64,000 nt of DNA from Tremella fuciformis (lineage: Eukaryota; Basidiomycota; Tremellomycetes; Tremellales; Tremellaceae): contig CP136494.1 of the NCBI GenBank assembly GCA_032768795.1, positions 1,612,001-1,676,000 of the forward strand, in the 5' to 3' direction. Below the pieces are notes generated by a model. The model was not told the DNA's origin. It made no database searches and worked only from the letters and a program-made list of their open reading frames with translations. This document shows, piece after piece, positions 49,901-60,907 of the stretch. Each line of letters starts with the position of its first letter. The stretch's first letter is position 1. The position numbers and the translations under genes were made by a program.

Positions 49901-51082
49901 CCGGTTGTTGGCGCAACATGCCTGTCCACCGATCATCCGATTTTTTTCCGTCGCAAATTTGATTATTGCATCGTGGACGAGGCGTCCCAAATCACGTTGC
50001 CTACATGTTTAGGTCCATTGCGGATGGCAGATACCTTTGTGCTCGTTGGCGACCACTTTCAGCTTCCGCCGATTGTCAAGAACGCCGAGGCGCGACGGGG
50101 CGGCCTGGATGTCTCGCTTTTCAAGCTGCTTTCCGACGCACACCCTGAGGCCGTTGTCGACCTTTCGTACCAATACCGGATGAACAATGACATTATGCTC
50201 TTGTCGAATCAGCTCATCTACGAGAACAGACTCAAATGTGGGTCGGAGGAAGTGGCCCGTCAATCACTCGTCGTCCCAATGCAGCGATCATGCAGGGAGA
50301 TCAATCACGATGCTCTGTGTCCGAATGTGCAGAGCAGCGAACAGTGCTGGATACAAGATCTCATGCGTGAGAGTGTCAAGGCCGTCTTTGTGGACACCGA
50401 TGCTGTCCCTGCAAGAGACAAGCGGGTCGGCGATTTGGTGCAGAATGAAGTGGAAGCGAACCTTGTGTCTCAGGTAAGCTTTTACTCGGGGCATTGCAAA
50501 GCTCAAGGTAGTTTGCGCATTCCCTTGCGACTTGTGGGATCAAGGAAGAGCAAATGGCGGTCATAACGCCGTATCGTCAACAGATCAAGCTCCTCACTGG
50601 CCGCCTTCTGGATTTGCCAAGGATCGAGATCTTGACTGCGGACAGAAGCCAGGGGCGCGACAAGGACGTGGTGTTGATCTCCCTGGTGCGATCAAACGAG
50701 AAGGGATTTGTAAGTCAATGCCGAATCACATTGAGCACAAGATTCCTGAGCCTGACGCCAGATCGGCGACCTTTTGAGAGACTGGCGTCGCATCAACGTA
50801 TCCTTCACCCGCGCCAAGAAGAAGCTCGTAATTTTCGGATCGAGATCAACGTTGGAGGGAGACTGTCTCTTGAAAGGGTTCTTGGACCTGATGGATAGCA
50901 AGGGCTGGATTTATCGATTGCCAAAGCAGGCGGACGCGCAACACCGGTTGCCTAAGCCAAGCTTGTTCAGAGAGGAGCCGAAGGTGGGAGAAACCGCGAT
51001 CAAGGCGCAGAGACAAGACAAGGTGTCTCAAGTGGTCTTGAAATCCCATCCTTTTGCTCGAGATGCGCTTGTAGGAGCTTGA
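46984..51082 (+). CDS. DNA2: DNA replication helicase/nuclease Dna2
   Basis: Dna2 trims long Okazaki flaps and resects double-strand breaks. The disordered N-terminus (MATSSRRRASQEGNPPAKRS) is followed by the nuclease domain: GKVDASVQ and the catalytic LEIKTGR (about 48455). The iron-sulfur cysteines are one in MPCPRKP and the cluster CRTCYAVDSC (about 48810). The SF1 helicase has GMPGTGKTTTIAEIIKAL (Walker A, about 49645), YCIVDEASQITLP (Walker B), VGDHFQLPPIV, LSYQYRMNNDIMLLSNQLIY, ILTADRSQGRDKDVVLISLV and WRRINVSFTRAKKKLVIFGS. Introns lie near 47446-47489, 47665-47710, 48219-48260, 48540-48605, 48850-48890, 50474-50545 and 50708-50762. Its promoter side now carries Helitron copy 1. Confidence 0.94.
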
Positions 51083-51270
51083 CTGCTTGATTCTTGCAGC
51101 CTGTTTTGCTGATCTGCTCGAGGTAGTGTGTCTCCAGGTAGCAGCAGATACATTGTAGATGCGTACATGATATCGAATCGTGCGGGGATGGGTTTACAAC
51201 GGAAGGGAAATTAGAAGGCCGCGCCACCGCTGCGACATTAACATTTCGCTGATGATTGAGCCGAGCACAC

Positions 51271-52152
51271 TCACTCTGGTAATCGCTCTATCTGATATCG
51301 TCGCTTGACGACGTACATAAGGGGTACACCCGGGACCTTGCGTATACGCCTGCGAAGATCCCGATCACACTGTCATCAGCCTGAGTCAGCCATGGGAAAC
51401 AGAATGTACTCACAGTGGCAACAATGTAGCACTTGTGTACGGATACACGCTGTACGAGACAGTCATCGGCGTAAGTCCCCCCGTCTGTCTGGTCAACTCT
51501 GCTCAAGTCTCGAAATCCACGACGCGCGGTCACAGTGCAGCCTATCAAATCTGGGATCTTTGGCTATCCTGACCGATCAGCAATAATCAAGCCACAGTAG
51601 AAGTTCTGACATACCGTAGTGCCAGGCGATACTTTGGCCCGAGCTTCTCCAATTCTGCTAGCACACAGTCCGTGATGGTCGGTATACCTATTCTCGTCAA
51701 TCACACGGACGGGACCCGGCGGTTGAGCCGCACATTTCGCCATGAGGCAGTCCATCATGCCCTGCACCAGCTCGATCTTGTTCTGGATGGAGAAATTGAT
51801 GAAATTGGTATCGACCAGTATGCGATAAGGGGGCCCGAGGTCCGTGTTGTGCGACAGGAAAAGGGACGATGATACCTGAACTCTAAGGAGTCAGGCGCAA
51901 ATGCTGTGTTGCGACAACTAAGCGTACACTCGTTTCTTCTCTTCGGCCTCTTCCTCCTTCTTCGCTTTCTTGGCCGCCTTCTCGACGTTGTCTTTGCTTG
52001 GACTCATCAGTTCGACCTAAGAGTTGTCTGTACTCACAGCCGAGGGTCGGAAGGCTTGATCATCCGCTTGACAGCGGCAAACTTGCGCGTCTTCGCAGCT
52101 TTGCCCTGGACATGAGATGGTACTGGATGGCCGGCACGCCGCAGCTCACCAT
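51271..52152 (-). CDS. FCF1: rRNA-processing PIN endonuclease Fcf1/Utp24
   Basis: Fcf1 is the SSU processome nuclease that cleaves pre-rRNA at sites A1 and A2. The reconstructed protein reads GKAAKTRKFAAVKRMIKPSD, the basic N-terminus conserved from yeast to man, then the PIN domain with acidic residues in ILVDTNFINFSIQNK, ITDCVLAELEKLGPKY, TYADDCLVQR and CDRDLRRRIRKVPGVP. It ends YVVKRRYQIERLPE at 51271. No ATG lies directly before GKAAK. The start is supplied by an exon of exactly three coding bases, ATG at 52150-52152, followed by GTGAGC and a 44-nt intron ending CCAG at 52106. At least five more short introns follow. The gene is divergent from the SAP30-like gene. Confidence 0.92.
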
Positions 52153-52491
52153 GTTGCGTGGCGGCTCTACGCGTCTCCTCTGTAGCAGCACGAGTTGAAA
52201 GTATAGGTGCTTTCCAAAAAGTTGGTAGCTCTCTCTGCACGACGTGCCTGATCTCCTGGGTGGCCAAAAGCGGCGATCGCCGTCTCAAGACCTCCACTCG
52301 AGAGGACCAGGTGAAAAACGGTCGAGAAGCCCCTGAGCAGCACCACCAACAACCAAGAAGAGACATCTTGCAGCTCGTTCAGGCAGCTAGCAGCTCGACC
52401 TTGCACCTCCCTTGCCCCTGGTCTCTTGGAGCAGCTTGTGATTGGCAGTCCTCACCATTTGCCGCCCGCCCCGATCGATCGCTCCGGCGCC
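52153..52491. promoter_or_regulatory. Divergent upstream region, FCF1 / SAP30-like
   Basis: This 339-bp gap lies between divergent starts. Open frames cross it on both strands, but the minus-strand one is out of frame with FCF1 once the first intron is recognised. It gives a useful local measure of an uninterrupted divergent promoter. Confidence 0.35.
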
Positions 52492-53556
52492 ATGTCACGA
52501 CCGGACGCGCCGTCCCCTACCCCGTCTCAAATGGCCCCGCCACCGAACCTCAAGCGGCCACGGCAGAGCGGTACTGCCGGCGCTGGCGGTAGGACGAAGC
52601 GGCGGAAGCCTGAAGATAGTGTGGGGCCGGATAGTGGGACAGAGAAGCGGGGAGCGGTCAACTTTGGCGTAGGCATGGTCAAAGGGAGAGAGGAGGAGTA
52701 CGGCGAGCCGCAGGATATCGTGACCAAGGTGAGTTGGGCAATCACTTCCCGTGAAGACTCGTGGAGGGGATGGCTGGGGGTCTGATCTGACGCGCAGATC
52801 GACTTCAACGACCTGCCAGATCTCGCCTTGCATCGGTATCTCGAGCTGCATGACCTGTTGCCTAGATGGGACGTATCGCCGTGGTCTGAGAAACCATGTA
52901 CTCCTCGTGCGCAATTTCTCGCGTCACAGTCTCAGAGTGAAGCCGCTGAGAGACAGCAAACTCACTGTATACCCTGCCAGCCGCCCCTCCAGCCGTCCCT
53001 ATCAATCCTCACGCGTCTCCGAAGGCACACGAGTCATCCATGGCCGGATCACCCCAGATCGGTACGCCAGCGATGCCGGTCGATGACCCGGCAAATCCTC
53101 CCGCTCCCTCAGCTCCCCTTACAGCAGATTATGCCGCGCGGCAGGACGTCGTAGCTAAGGAGGAACCACTTCAGCCCGCGGAAGGCTCAGCATCTGTCGA
53201 GCCGGAGGGAGAGACGCCTGCCCCGCCGACAACGCGCTCAAAGACTCTGCCCTCTCGGAAACCTCCTACCCCCTCACCAGCACCGGCAGTCATCAAACGG
53301 GGTGTCATGACTCTGAGCGACGTGCATGCGGCTAGGGAGGCATTAGCAGAGCGGGCAAACGCTCATTGGGCCAAAGGCCTGGGCGGTGGTCAGAACAAGG
53401 AAGGCGAAACGATTGTCAACTTCTTGTATAAGAATCGAGTTGGTCACGGTGAGTTGGCGAAAAGGAGTGTGTGTTTGACCGTTGACTCACTTGTCAGGAC
53501 GACTTCTCAGAGTCTACAACCCCCTCAAAGACGGTATCACCCCAATCGTCGTCTAA
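52492..53556 (+). CDS. Possible SAP30-like Sin3-binding protein
   Basis: The identification is tentative. The N-terminus is disordered and basic (MSRPDAPSPTPSQMAPPPNL). After an intron near 52732-52798 comes DFNDLPDLALHRYLELHDLL, which resembles the SAP30 start of the Sin3-binding fold (DFxxLxxxxLxRYxxxxxL). A second intron (GTACTC to GACAG, about 52900-52956) leads to a Pro-rich linker. The C-terminal part LAERANAHWAKGLGGGQNKE, then ETIVNFLYKNRVGHGRLLRV, resembles the HFxxxxxxExxxIxxFLYxxR half of that fold. The stop is at 53556 after a last intron near 53448-53498. SAP30 bridges Sin3 and Rpd3-type histone deacetylases. If wrong, it is a fungal protein of unknown role. Confidence 0.5.
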
Positions 53557-54121
53557 ACCGCCTAATCTTTCCGCTCTCCTGCTTGTCCATCCTTTATCAT
53601 TGTCGGGCCCTCTTGCAACTCTTACGCGAGTCTATAGTTCCTAGCCAACGCAATTTTGTTGTCTCCTTCTGCTTCATTGCCACCTTGATGCACGGCCTCA
53701 TTTGCGGAAAGCTAGTTCAAGTGCCTGCGAGTAAGAGATGCGTTTTCCACGAACGCCCGAGTGATTTGTTGGTCATCATTCCCTCATCCAATCTCCTCAG
53801 TCCCTGGACTATTGCCATCCCCGTCGCCGCCAGACGCCAGACCTTTACTGGAGTGCTCTGGGCGAACGATGACGAGCCTCAAGCCAGGGCACGCGATTCA
53901 TCGTCACTGTCACCCCTATCTGCGCCATCTGTTTGACCTCCACTTTCGACCTCCACTCGTGACGGAATCGTTCCGGTCTTCCCGGACCCTCAGCCCACAA
54001 ATCCCACCCATCCCGCTATCGGCTTTCGATGCAGAGGTCGTCATATATACGCCGCGGTCTCGGCAACGTCCCCCTCGCCCCCCATCGCTCACCTCTACCT
54101 GTACATAGAAACGCAAGCAAC
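53557..54121. other. Intergenic, upstream of the SDR reductase
   Basis: This 565-bp gap lies between two plus-strand genes. It holds the 3' UTR of the SAP30-like gene and the SDR promoter. The frame of the SAP30-like gene without its last intron runs on to 53936 here, but I regard that as chance. A pyrimidine-rich stretch near 54060-54100 lies just upstream of the ATG. Confidence 0.35.
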
Positions 54122-56295
54122 ATGGTCGCTATCAGCAAAGGAGACAAAGTGCTCGTCACAGGTGCCTCGGGTTACATTGCCGCGTGCGCATCGTCATTTC
54201 GCGCGATCTGGCGATGGTGGCTGAAGCGACAGGCACACTGTCAAGGCATTCCTCGACGCTGGCTACCCGGTGAGGGGAACAGTCCGCTCAAAAGCAAAAG
54301 GCGAATACCTCGTCAACCTCTTCAAGGGTCAGCCGTTCGAGTATGTCATCGTGGGGGACATTGCAGAGGTGGGTGATCCAGTGGCGCGAGCACCTGGTGG
54401 GGAGCTGAATGAAGCAGGACGGGGCATTTGACGAGGCCGTGAAGGGAGTTCAGGGAGTAGCGCACACCGCCAGGTGAGCAAGGATCGACCTGGATTGAGC
54501 CGTGCTCATTCCGTCCAGCCCATTCCACTTCAACGCGGAAGATCCCGAAGAACTCATCAAGCCAGCCGTCAATGGCACGCTTGGCGTTCTCTACAGCTTA
54601 AAGAAGAACAAGTGCGTCATGAAGCTCTCGTGAGGCAAATAGCTGACGGATTAGCCCGGACGTCAAGCGTGTGGTGATCACCAGGTAAGCAGGCGAGACT
54701 AATTCCCGGTCGCCTGGCTGATATTCAGCTCCGTGGCGGCCATCATGAATGCAACGGTAGAAAAGCCGCACGTGTAAGCATGGCTAGTCCGTCTCTCCCT
54801 CAGTTCACTATGGTACAGGTACACAGAAAAGGAGTGGAACACACATAGCTCAAAAGAGATCGAAGAGAAGGGCAAGGCGGCTGAAGCCGGCGACAAATAC
54901 AGAGGTAAGTAGGGAAACAGTCTGACAACCGAGCTGATCCCGTAGCAAGCAAGACCTTGGCTGAACAGGCTTTCTGGAAATTCATCGAGGACGAGAAGCC
55001 GTCTTGGGATGGCGCTACCATCAACCCTCCTCTCGTGCGTCCGTATCGCAGAATCCCGGTGACTTGCTGAGCCTCAACAGGTCCTCGGGCCTGTGATTCA
55101 CCAAGTCGACAAGCCCGAGAGCCTCAACACCTCCGTCGGTCAGTGCTATTCGGCTTTTGCCATCTGATCAAGCCATACTGACCTTTAGGCGTCTTCTTCC
55201 AATGGCTAAATGGGACCAAAACCGAGAAGGATCTTCCGGCCGCCGGGTTCAACTATGTCGATGTCCGGGACGCTGCTTTGGGCCATGTGCTTGCTTTGAC
55301 AGTACCCGAAGCGGGAGGAGAGAGATTCATCACCGGCAACGGCCCGACCTCTGGTAACGATTACGTCTTGGTATGTCTAAAGTTGTCTGATGTTGATGTT
55401 TGCAAAATGCTCACCGGGTCCAGGCCATCAATAAGACCTTCCCTGGGTTGATCAGCGTAGCTCTTACGGGGCGAATTTCTGCGGGTGTCCCTGGAACGAA
55501 AACGGTAAATGGGGGAATTAAATAAGAAAATTCCGGCCATTCTGATTTCATCAGCACAATCCTAATATGCATTGTGTCCTTGCCAAATTGCCTTTCATCA
55601 GAGAATAAAGATCTATGCATGAGGCTGATGCATGGAATGATCTCTGTAGCAGAACCAATCGCCTACATAGCTACTGCCATACCCTGCCCTATCATTGCAC
55701 CAAAATGGTTACAATAGCGCAAGTCTGACAAGACTGCAATAGGCTTGCCAGGTGGCAGCTGTGACATAGCCCCTGTGACCAGCTTGGCATGCCTATGATC
55801 ATCTGATCAGCCTAGCATGCCCAACAAGCACTTGCGCATCTCTTGATGAAGTGCTTTAGCTTGCAACTAATCAATGTTCTACAGTACATCCGGCTTTGCC
55901 GGATGCTTGACCCGTAAGGGCTGCGATGGCTGCGCCGCTAGGCGCAAGGGGGGGTCTTGGGGGGGTGTCCCACCCCCCCATGTCTAACGGAACCAAAGAA
56001 CAAGGAATTGCATTAGGTTTTCCAAATTGCCTGAGAACCAATAACTTGAATACCTGATTAGAAATTCAGAGCTAAAAAAGAATTGAAATAACGAGCTACG
56101 CCCTATCGCGCACTTTCCTGCACGATCTACCTAGTTTCTGCCAAAGGGGATCCCAGCATCAAGGAGAAAATCGACAAGGCCGAGAACGTTTTTGATGGCT
56201 CCAAAGCGACCAGGGTTCTCGGCCTGCAATACCGCCCCCTCGAGGCCACGCTCAGTGAGATGGCCAAGGATCTCAAGGAGAAGTTCTTGTCATGA
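54122..56295 (+). pseudogene. Extended SDR NAD(P)-dependent reductase, split by a Helitron
   Basis: This Gre2/dihydroflavonol-reductase-type oxidoreductase would reduce aldehydes or ketones with NADPH. The start MVAISKGDKVLVTGASGYIA holds the TGxxGxxA/G nucleotide site. Next come GVQGVAHTASPFHFNAEDPE, VKRVVITSSVAAIMN (catalytic Ser region) and YRASKTLAEQAFWKFIED, with the YxxxK pair. Then ATINPPLVLGPVIHQVD, YVDVRDAALGHVLAL and ERFITGNGPTSGNDYV follow, over nine or so short introns. The last exon begins AINKTFPGL (55424) and is cut at 55451/56135 by the 683-bp element. The host sequence resumes as SAKGDPSIKEKIDKAENVFD and ends LKEKFLS at 56295. Unspliced, translation runs 24 codons into the element and stops at 55523, losing the last 52 residues. 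All other parts look intact, so the break is probably recent. Confidence 0.82.
55452..56134 (+). mobile_element. Helitron-like non-autonomous element, copy 2
   Basis: The length is 683 bp, identical by eye to 46166-46848. Termini are TC at 55452 and CTAG at 56131-56134, with the 3' hairpin at 56105-56126. GCGTAGCTC lies at 55455-55463 and inverted at 56093-56101. Flanks are TGA on the left and TTT on the right, again without duplication. It sits in the last exon of the SDR gene in the gene's own direction. Deleting exactly this interval joins CCT GGG TTG A to TT TCT GCC AAA and restores a single open frame, which supports the element borders independently of the second copy. Identity extends three bases beyond on each side (689 bp in all), so borders could shift by a few bases. 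Confidence 0.82.
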
Positions 56296-56848
56296 AGCCA
56301 GTGACTGCTTGCAGAAGTGTCCAAATCAATGCCGTCATCGCTTTGATAGTTTGTAGGCGGCGATGTCCGCTTTTGCCTCCAATGGAAGGAAGATGCAACT
56401 GCTGAGGATCAAGTGTGAATCACGTTCGTTCGCACCTTCCGTATCTGCCCATCCATTAAACATCCTTGCTTGTGCCTGCCAATACCAGCGACACCTCTTC
56501 CGGTCGAATGTATTGAAGGTAGACCCCAGGCCAACCAAGCACGACGACACATATGCGCCTCGGCCGGGAAACGGCACCGACACCATTTCGTCTCACCCGG
56601 GCTCAGGCTTGGCCTTCGTACCGGACCCACTCGTGAGACTTGCTCGCGTATTTGTACCTCTGTCAGCCGTCCGTCTTCAAGAGGATCGTCTCGATCATTA
56701 CAGAGGATCCGACCAGCCCTTGGACACGTTCGCACTCCTTCCCCTAGGCGAAGACGCAAGCGCACACGACCGACACACCGCTTCGGCGCATCTGAGCGGT
56801 AGGTGGTCTTGGCGATCAGCAACACGCGCTCCGCGCACAGGGGACAGG
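56296..56848. other. Intergenic, upstream of the phosphate transporter
   Basis: These 553 bases lie between the SDR stop and the SPX start. A frame from 56363 is open straight into the transporter and would add 162 residues, but SPX domains normally begin exactly at MKFG-type starts. I treat it as promoter and 5' UTR. Confidence 0.4.
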
Positions 56849-59800
56849 ATGAAGTTTGGGTTAGTCTTCTCTCACGTCTATGACAAGAAGATGGGGCTGA
56901 ATTCAAGCACCTTGCTCGAGCTGAACAGCAATATCGAATGGTGGAACCATTATGTGGAGTAAGCCTCAGCCCTATTACCTGTAGCTCTGCTGATGCCTCG
57001 CGCAGCTACGACGCTCTGAAAAAGCTCTTTCCTTCCACACCACTTGATCCTTCATATCTGGCCACCGCATCCAATGGCGAGTCTACGTCGCTCCTGCCCA
57101 TTCATCGGGGCGAGTCCGCAAAGTGGGCTTCCCCGGAAGAATTTCGCGCCGCTCTGGACAAGGAGAAGAACAAGGTGACAGCGTTCTATCTGAACAAGAT
57201 ACACGAGGTGCAACGGACTCTGGAGAACACCGAGGATGAGGTGGCGAGAGAAGAAGAACTTGAGCTCGAACAGGATGATACGATCAAAGAGGAGGATGAA
57301 GATGAGGACGGCATCACCGCCATGGAGAGCAGCAACCTGATGGGGAGCATCTCAAGCCCCCTGCCTTCTCCTATGCGATCGACGGTCGGGAAAAGCCGGT
57401 CAGGCTTCTTCAGTCGCCTGAAACCTCAAATGCCCCGTAGGCGACCGAGCCACATCAATACCCATGAAGCAGACCTGCTCGAGGGCGCTGTTCCATCTGC
57501 CCGTATCCGCAGTCGGAGCACCGATAGGGGTCCGCGGGGGAGCCTGTACGGCCCACCGACGCAGCGGAGCGTTTCCAACACAACAGAGGAGGGGGACGTA
57601 TTGAGCTCGCCGACCAGATCGGGCAAGGTGCCTTTGCCGAAAGGCCGACGCGCTTCGGATATGGAATCCTCTGAAGCGGAAAGGCGTTTGTCGATGTCGA
57701 GCGCGTCGTCTCATGAGGGTGACATTGCTTGGCCCAGGGCCAGAGGTTATGGAACACTTGGTCTGACACCCATGGACATCTCCTCCTTGCCAGATTGGGC
57801 TCAGGAACCAGTGACAGACCTCGAAGAAGGGGGAAATGGAATCCCATCATCGCGACCGCCGATCTTCGTATGGAAGGGCGACGGACATAAGGCTCAAATG
57901 CTGCGAATACAGTTCAAGAAGCGCATCACGGCTCTCTGGCTTGAGGCGTACGGACTGAAACAATACGTCGACCTAAACTTGACGGCTTTCGAGAAGATTT
58001 TGAAGAAGTGAGCTCGGGCATCTATCTAGAGGGCTTCACTGACGTACAGGTACGACAAGAACACGAATTCCAAGGTATCCAATCTACATGTGGATGCTTG
58101 GGGATGACTGACCGTGCAGCTCAAGAAGGACTACGTCAACAATGTGGTGCTTAAGTCCCGTCCTTGGATCGAGCTAGACAGGGAAGAGCTTGACCACATT
58201 ACCTCTCGGATCCTCCTGCTCTATCGCCGCATCGTCACATCCGGGAACGAGGATCAGGCGAAAGAGCAGCTTCGCTCGCAGCTACGGGAAAAGGTGGTCG
58301 TGGACAGAGAGACGGTCTGGGCGCAGATGGTGTCTGGGCAGAGAGGACAGCAGGGAATCTTCAGATCCATCGAGCCAGATTCTGTCTCAGATGTCTTCGA
58401 GCCAAAAGGCGCTGTTGTCAAGACGCCTTTCGGACGATTTCGTCGACCTCATTGGCTTTCGACCAAGGGAATCATTTTTCTGGTCGCGTGCTGCGTGTTG
58501 GTCACAACATCGCAGGTGCAGCCTTTCGCGAGGGTGGAAGAGAGCAATTGCTTGGCTATGTTGCTCTTCTGCACAATACTGTGGGCTACTGAGGTGTGTC
58601 AGTTATGGGAGACACGGTGGGAAGCTGACTATGAAGGCCATTCCTCTCTTCGTGACTTCCCTCGCGGTCCCTTTCCTTGTGGTAATTTTGCGAGTTCTGA
58701 AGACTGCAGATGGCGAGGACCGTCTATCTGCGGCAGATGCGACAAAGTCAGCTTCTTGTCTTTGACCGAAACTCATTGCTTACATCCAGATACATCTTCT
58801 CCCAGATGTTCTCGCCTACTATCATGCTCCTCATCGGGGGTTTCACCATTGCCGCAGTACTCTCCAAGACCCGTCTCGATGTGATGACCGCAACGCGAAT
58901 ACTCAATGCCGCTGGTACAAGGCCAAGCGTTGTGCTTCTGGTCTTAATGTGCGTCGCGACCTTCGCCAGCATGTGGATTAGCAACGTTGCGGCACCGACA
59001 CTTTGCTATGCTCTTATCAAAGTCAGTCGCCTGCTCAATGGCTTCCCGGTTCTGACCAGCAGCCCATCACTGATGAGCTACACCCGAAGTCGATGTTCTC
59101 GAAATGCCTCATCGTCAGTCATGTATCGACTCCTGGTCGAAGCTCATCGTCAGATCGCTATCGCACTTGCTTCTAATATTGGGGGCCAAGCCTCGCCCAT
59201 CTCTTCGCCGCAAAATCTGATTGCTCTTGGCTCGATGGATCCGCCTTTGAGCTGGCTCGAGTGGTTTGCTGTGTCCGTCCCCGTCTCTACATTGTCCGTC
59301 TTGGCGATTTGGGCCTTCCTGCACATCAACTACCGATGGGAATCAGATCTCGGAATCCCGAAGATGCGCAAAAATACCGATTCATTGAGCAAGACGCACT
59401 ACTATGTACTCATCGTTTCGGGCTTGACAATCGCACTGTGGTGTGCCGAGAAGAGCATGGAGGGCTGGATCGGTGACATGGGTATAATTGCGATTATTCC
59501 GCTACTGGCTTTCTTCGGTACCGGTATACTGTCAAAGGTAAGATATGCCCCGGAATTGCGAGACAGTGCTGATGGATCAGGAGGACTTCCATTCCTTCCA
59601 CTGGTCGATCGTCTTTTTGGCCATGGGAGGCATTGCACTGGGCAAGGCCACTCTCTCGTCCGGCTTGCTTGATGATCTTGATCGCGTTCTCGAAGGGCTA
59701 GTCGAAGGACTCGGCTTGTATAGCATCCTCATCGTGTTCTCCGTCATTGCCCTGGTAATCGCCACATTGTAAGTCCATCCGCGGACTCTGGCAGGATCAC

Positions 59801-60159
59801 TGGTGACTTCACAGCATCTCTCACACAATCGCCGCCGTTCTGCTTGTACCTATTGCTACTCGGATCGGAGACTCACTTGACGAGCCCCACCCAAGGTTGC
59901 TGATCATGGCTACGGCGTTGATATGCTCTGCTGGAATGGGCCTTCCCGTCTCCGGTTTCCCCAACATGACTGCGTGAGTGCTGGGCCGATTCCCCTTGCG
60001 CAGGATGGTCGCTGAGGACGCAGCATTACCCAGGAGAGCAAGCTCGGGCACCGTTTCATCGGCGCATCAGACTTCTTGAAAAACGGAATCCCCGCATCGA
60101 TCCTCGCAACATTCGTCATCGTGACCGTGGGATACGGGATCATGCGTTCGCTTTCGTAA
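56849..60159 (+). CDS. PHO91: SPX-domain low-affinity phosphate transporter
   Basis: This protein joins an N-terminal SPX domain, which senses inositol pyrophosphates, to a DASS/ArsB-NhaD type permease, as in yeast Pho87/90/91. The SPX domain starts MKFGLVFSHVYDKK, then EWWNHYV, and after an intron YDALKKLF. An acidic and Ser-rich insert of over 200 residues precedes its second half (KKRITALWLEAYGLKQYVDL, NLTAFEKILKKYDKNT). The permease has about twelve segments, with PTIMLLIGGFTIAAVLSKTR, MWISNVAAPTLCYALIK, ASNIGGQASPISSPQNLIAL and MGLPVSGFPNMTA. Two exons of QPITDELHPKSMFSKCLI type are recovered only by splicing near 59021-59155. The stop at 60157-60159 ends MRSLS. Plasma-membrane or vacuolar location cannot be told apart here. 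Confidence 0.87.
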
Positions 60160-60907
60160 GTGCTTTGCTCCACCGAGTCTGTCGGTTCTAATGATCAGAT
60201 TATAGAGACGAGGAAGGGTGTGGTGACAATGACATTCTGTTGTCTTAACGATCATTGGTCAGATGTAATCAACGTATCTCTACTATCGCAGGTCGACCAC
60301 AGTGCTTGACAGCGTGAGCCATGTCTCGAGCCATCTCACGCCTGTATCGTGAGACTGAGCCCCGCGATATACTTCGGGGTCCAGCACCTCTTGAACAGCA
60401 TTGGCCACCTGACCCTAGTGCACACTGCACGCGATCTGACCAGTCACCGGATGCTCGGTCTGCTGCAACAGCGGGAACGGTGTGGAGGGAAGGAACATGG
60501 CGTCTTGTCTCTCGTCCCCCTGCCCGTTTCACGCCGGAGCGGAGACGATAGCGCTCTGAACAAGTGTGACAAGGGACCAGGGCGTCCTGGCTTTGCGTAA
60601 GCATCGTCAGCGAGAGTGGACTCGAAACGTGCTATTGTCCCACTGCCGGTGAGCGGTGTGTATGCAGTACTCTCTGTCAACCGAGAACCCATCCTTGACC
60701 TGGGAGGCGGGCAGCCAACATGCGTCCTTTCTGCCAGACCAAGATCAGTGTTATGGGCTTCGCCGTACGAGCGGCTCTTTCAAAATCTTCGTAAGTCGGA
60801 AAGGCTAAAACGGACGACGACCCTTCCCTTATCCCTGCATCCTCGAACGCTGTCAGTGAGCGGGCATAGACACATGCATATGGCGCATAGGCTGCGCGTG
60901 GGCTACA
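60160..60907. other. Convergent intergenic stretch, unassigned
   Basis: These 748 bases lie between two convergent stops, much more than the 40-290 bp of the other convergent pairs here. Open frames of about 75-110 codons exist on both strands (60269-60604 minus, 60321-60551 plus) without any recognisable domain. A small unknown gene or a decayed one is possible. Confidence 0.3.

Noticed and set aside
55411..55620. Minus-strand frame starting MHRSLFSDERQFGKDTMHIR, present in both repeat copies, as a transposon gene
   Set aside because: It is only about 57 codons inside the element and differs after the element's edge because it runs into host DNA. It has no domain, and equal presence in both copies follows from the copies being identical.
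55447..56134. Copy 2 read as a spliced intron (GTTGAT...CCTAG), an introner-like element
   Set aside because: Removing 688 bases in this way shifts the reductase frame and soon reaches a stop. Removal of 683 bases restores it. The donor is also weak, and copy 1 is not in a gene.
56363..56962. N-terminal extension of the phosphate transporter from the ATG at 56363
   Set aside because: SPX domains start at MKFG-like sequence, which is present at 56849. The extra 162 residues show no family resemblance and overlap the likely promoter.
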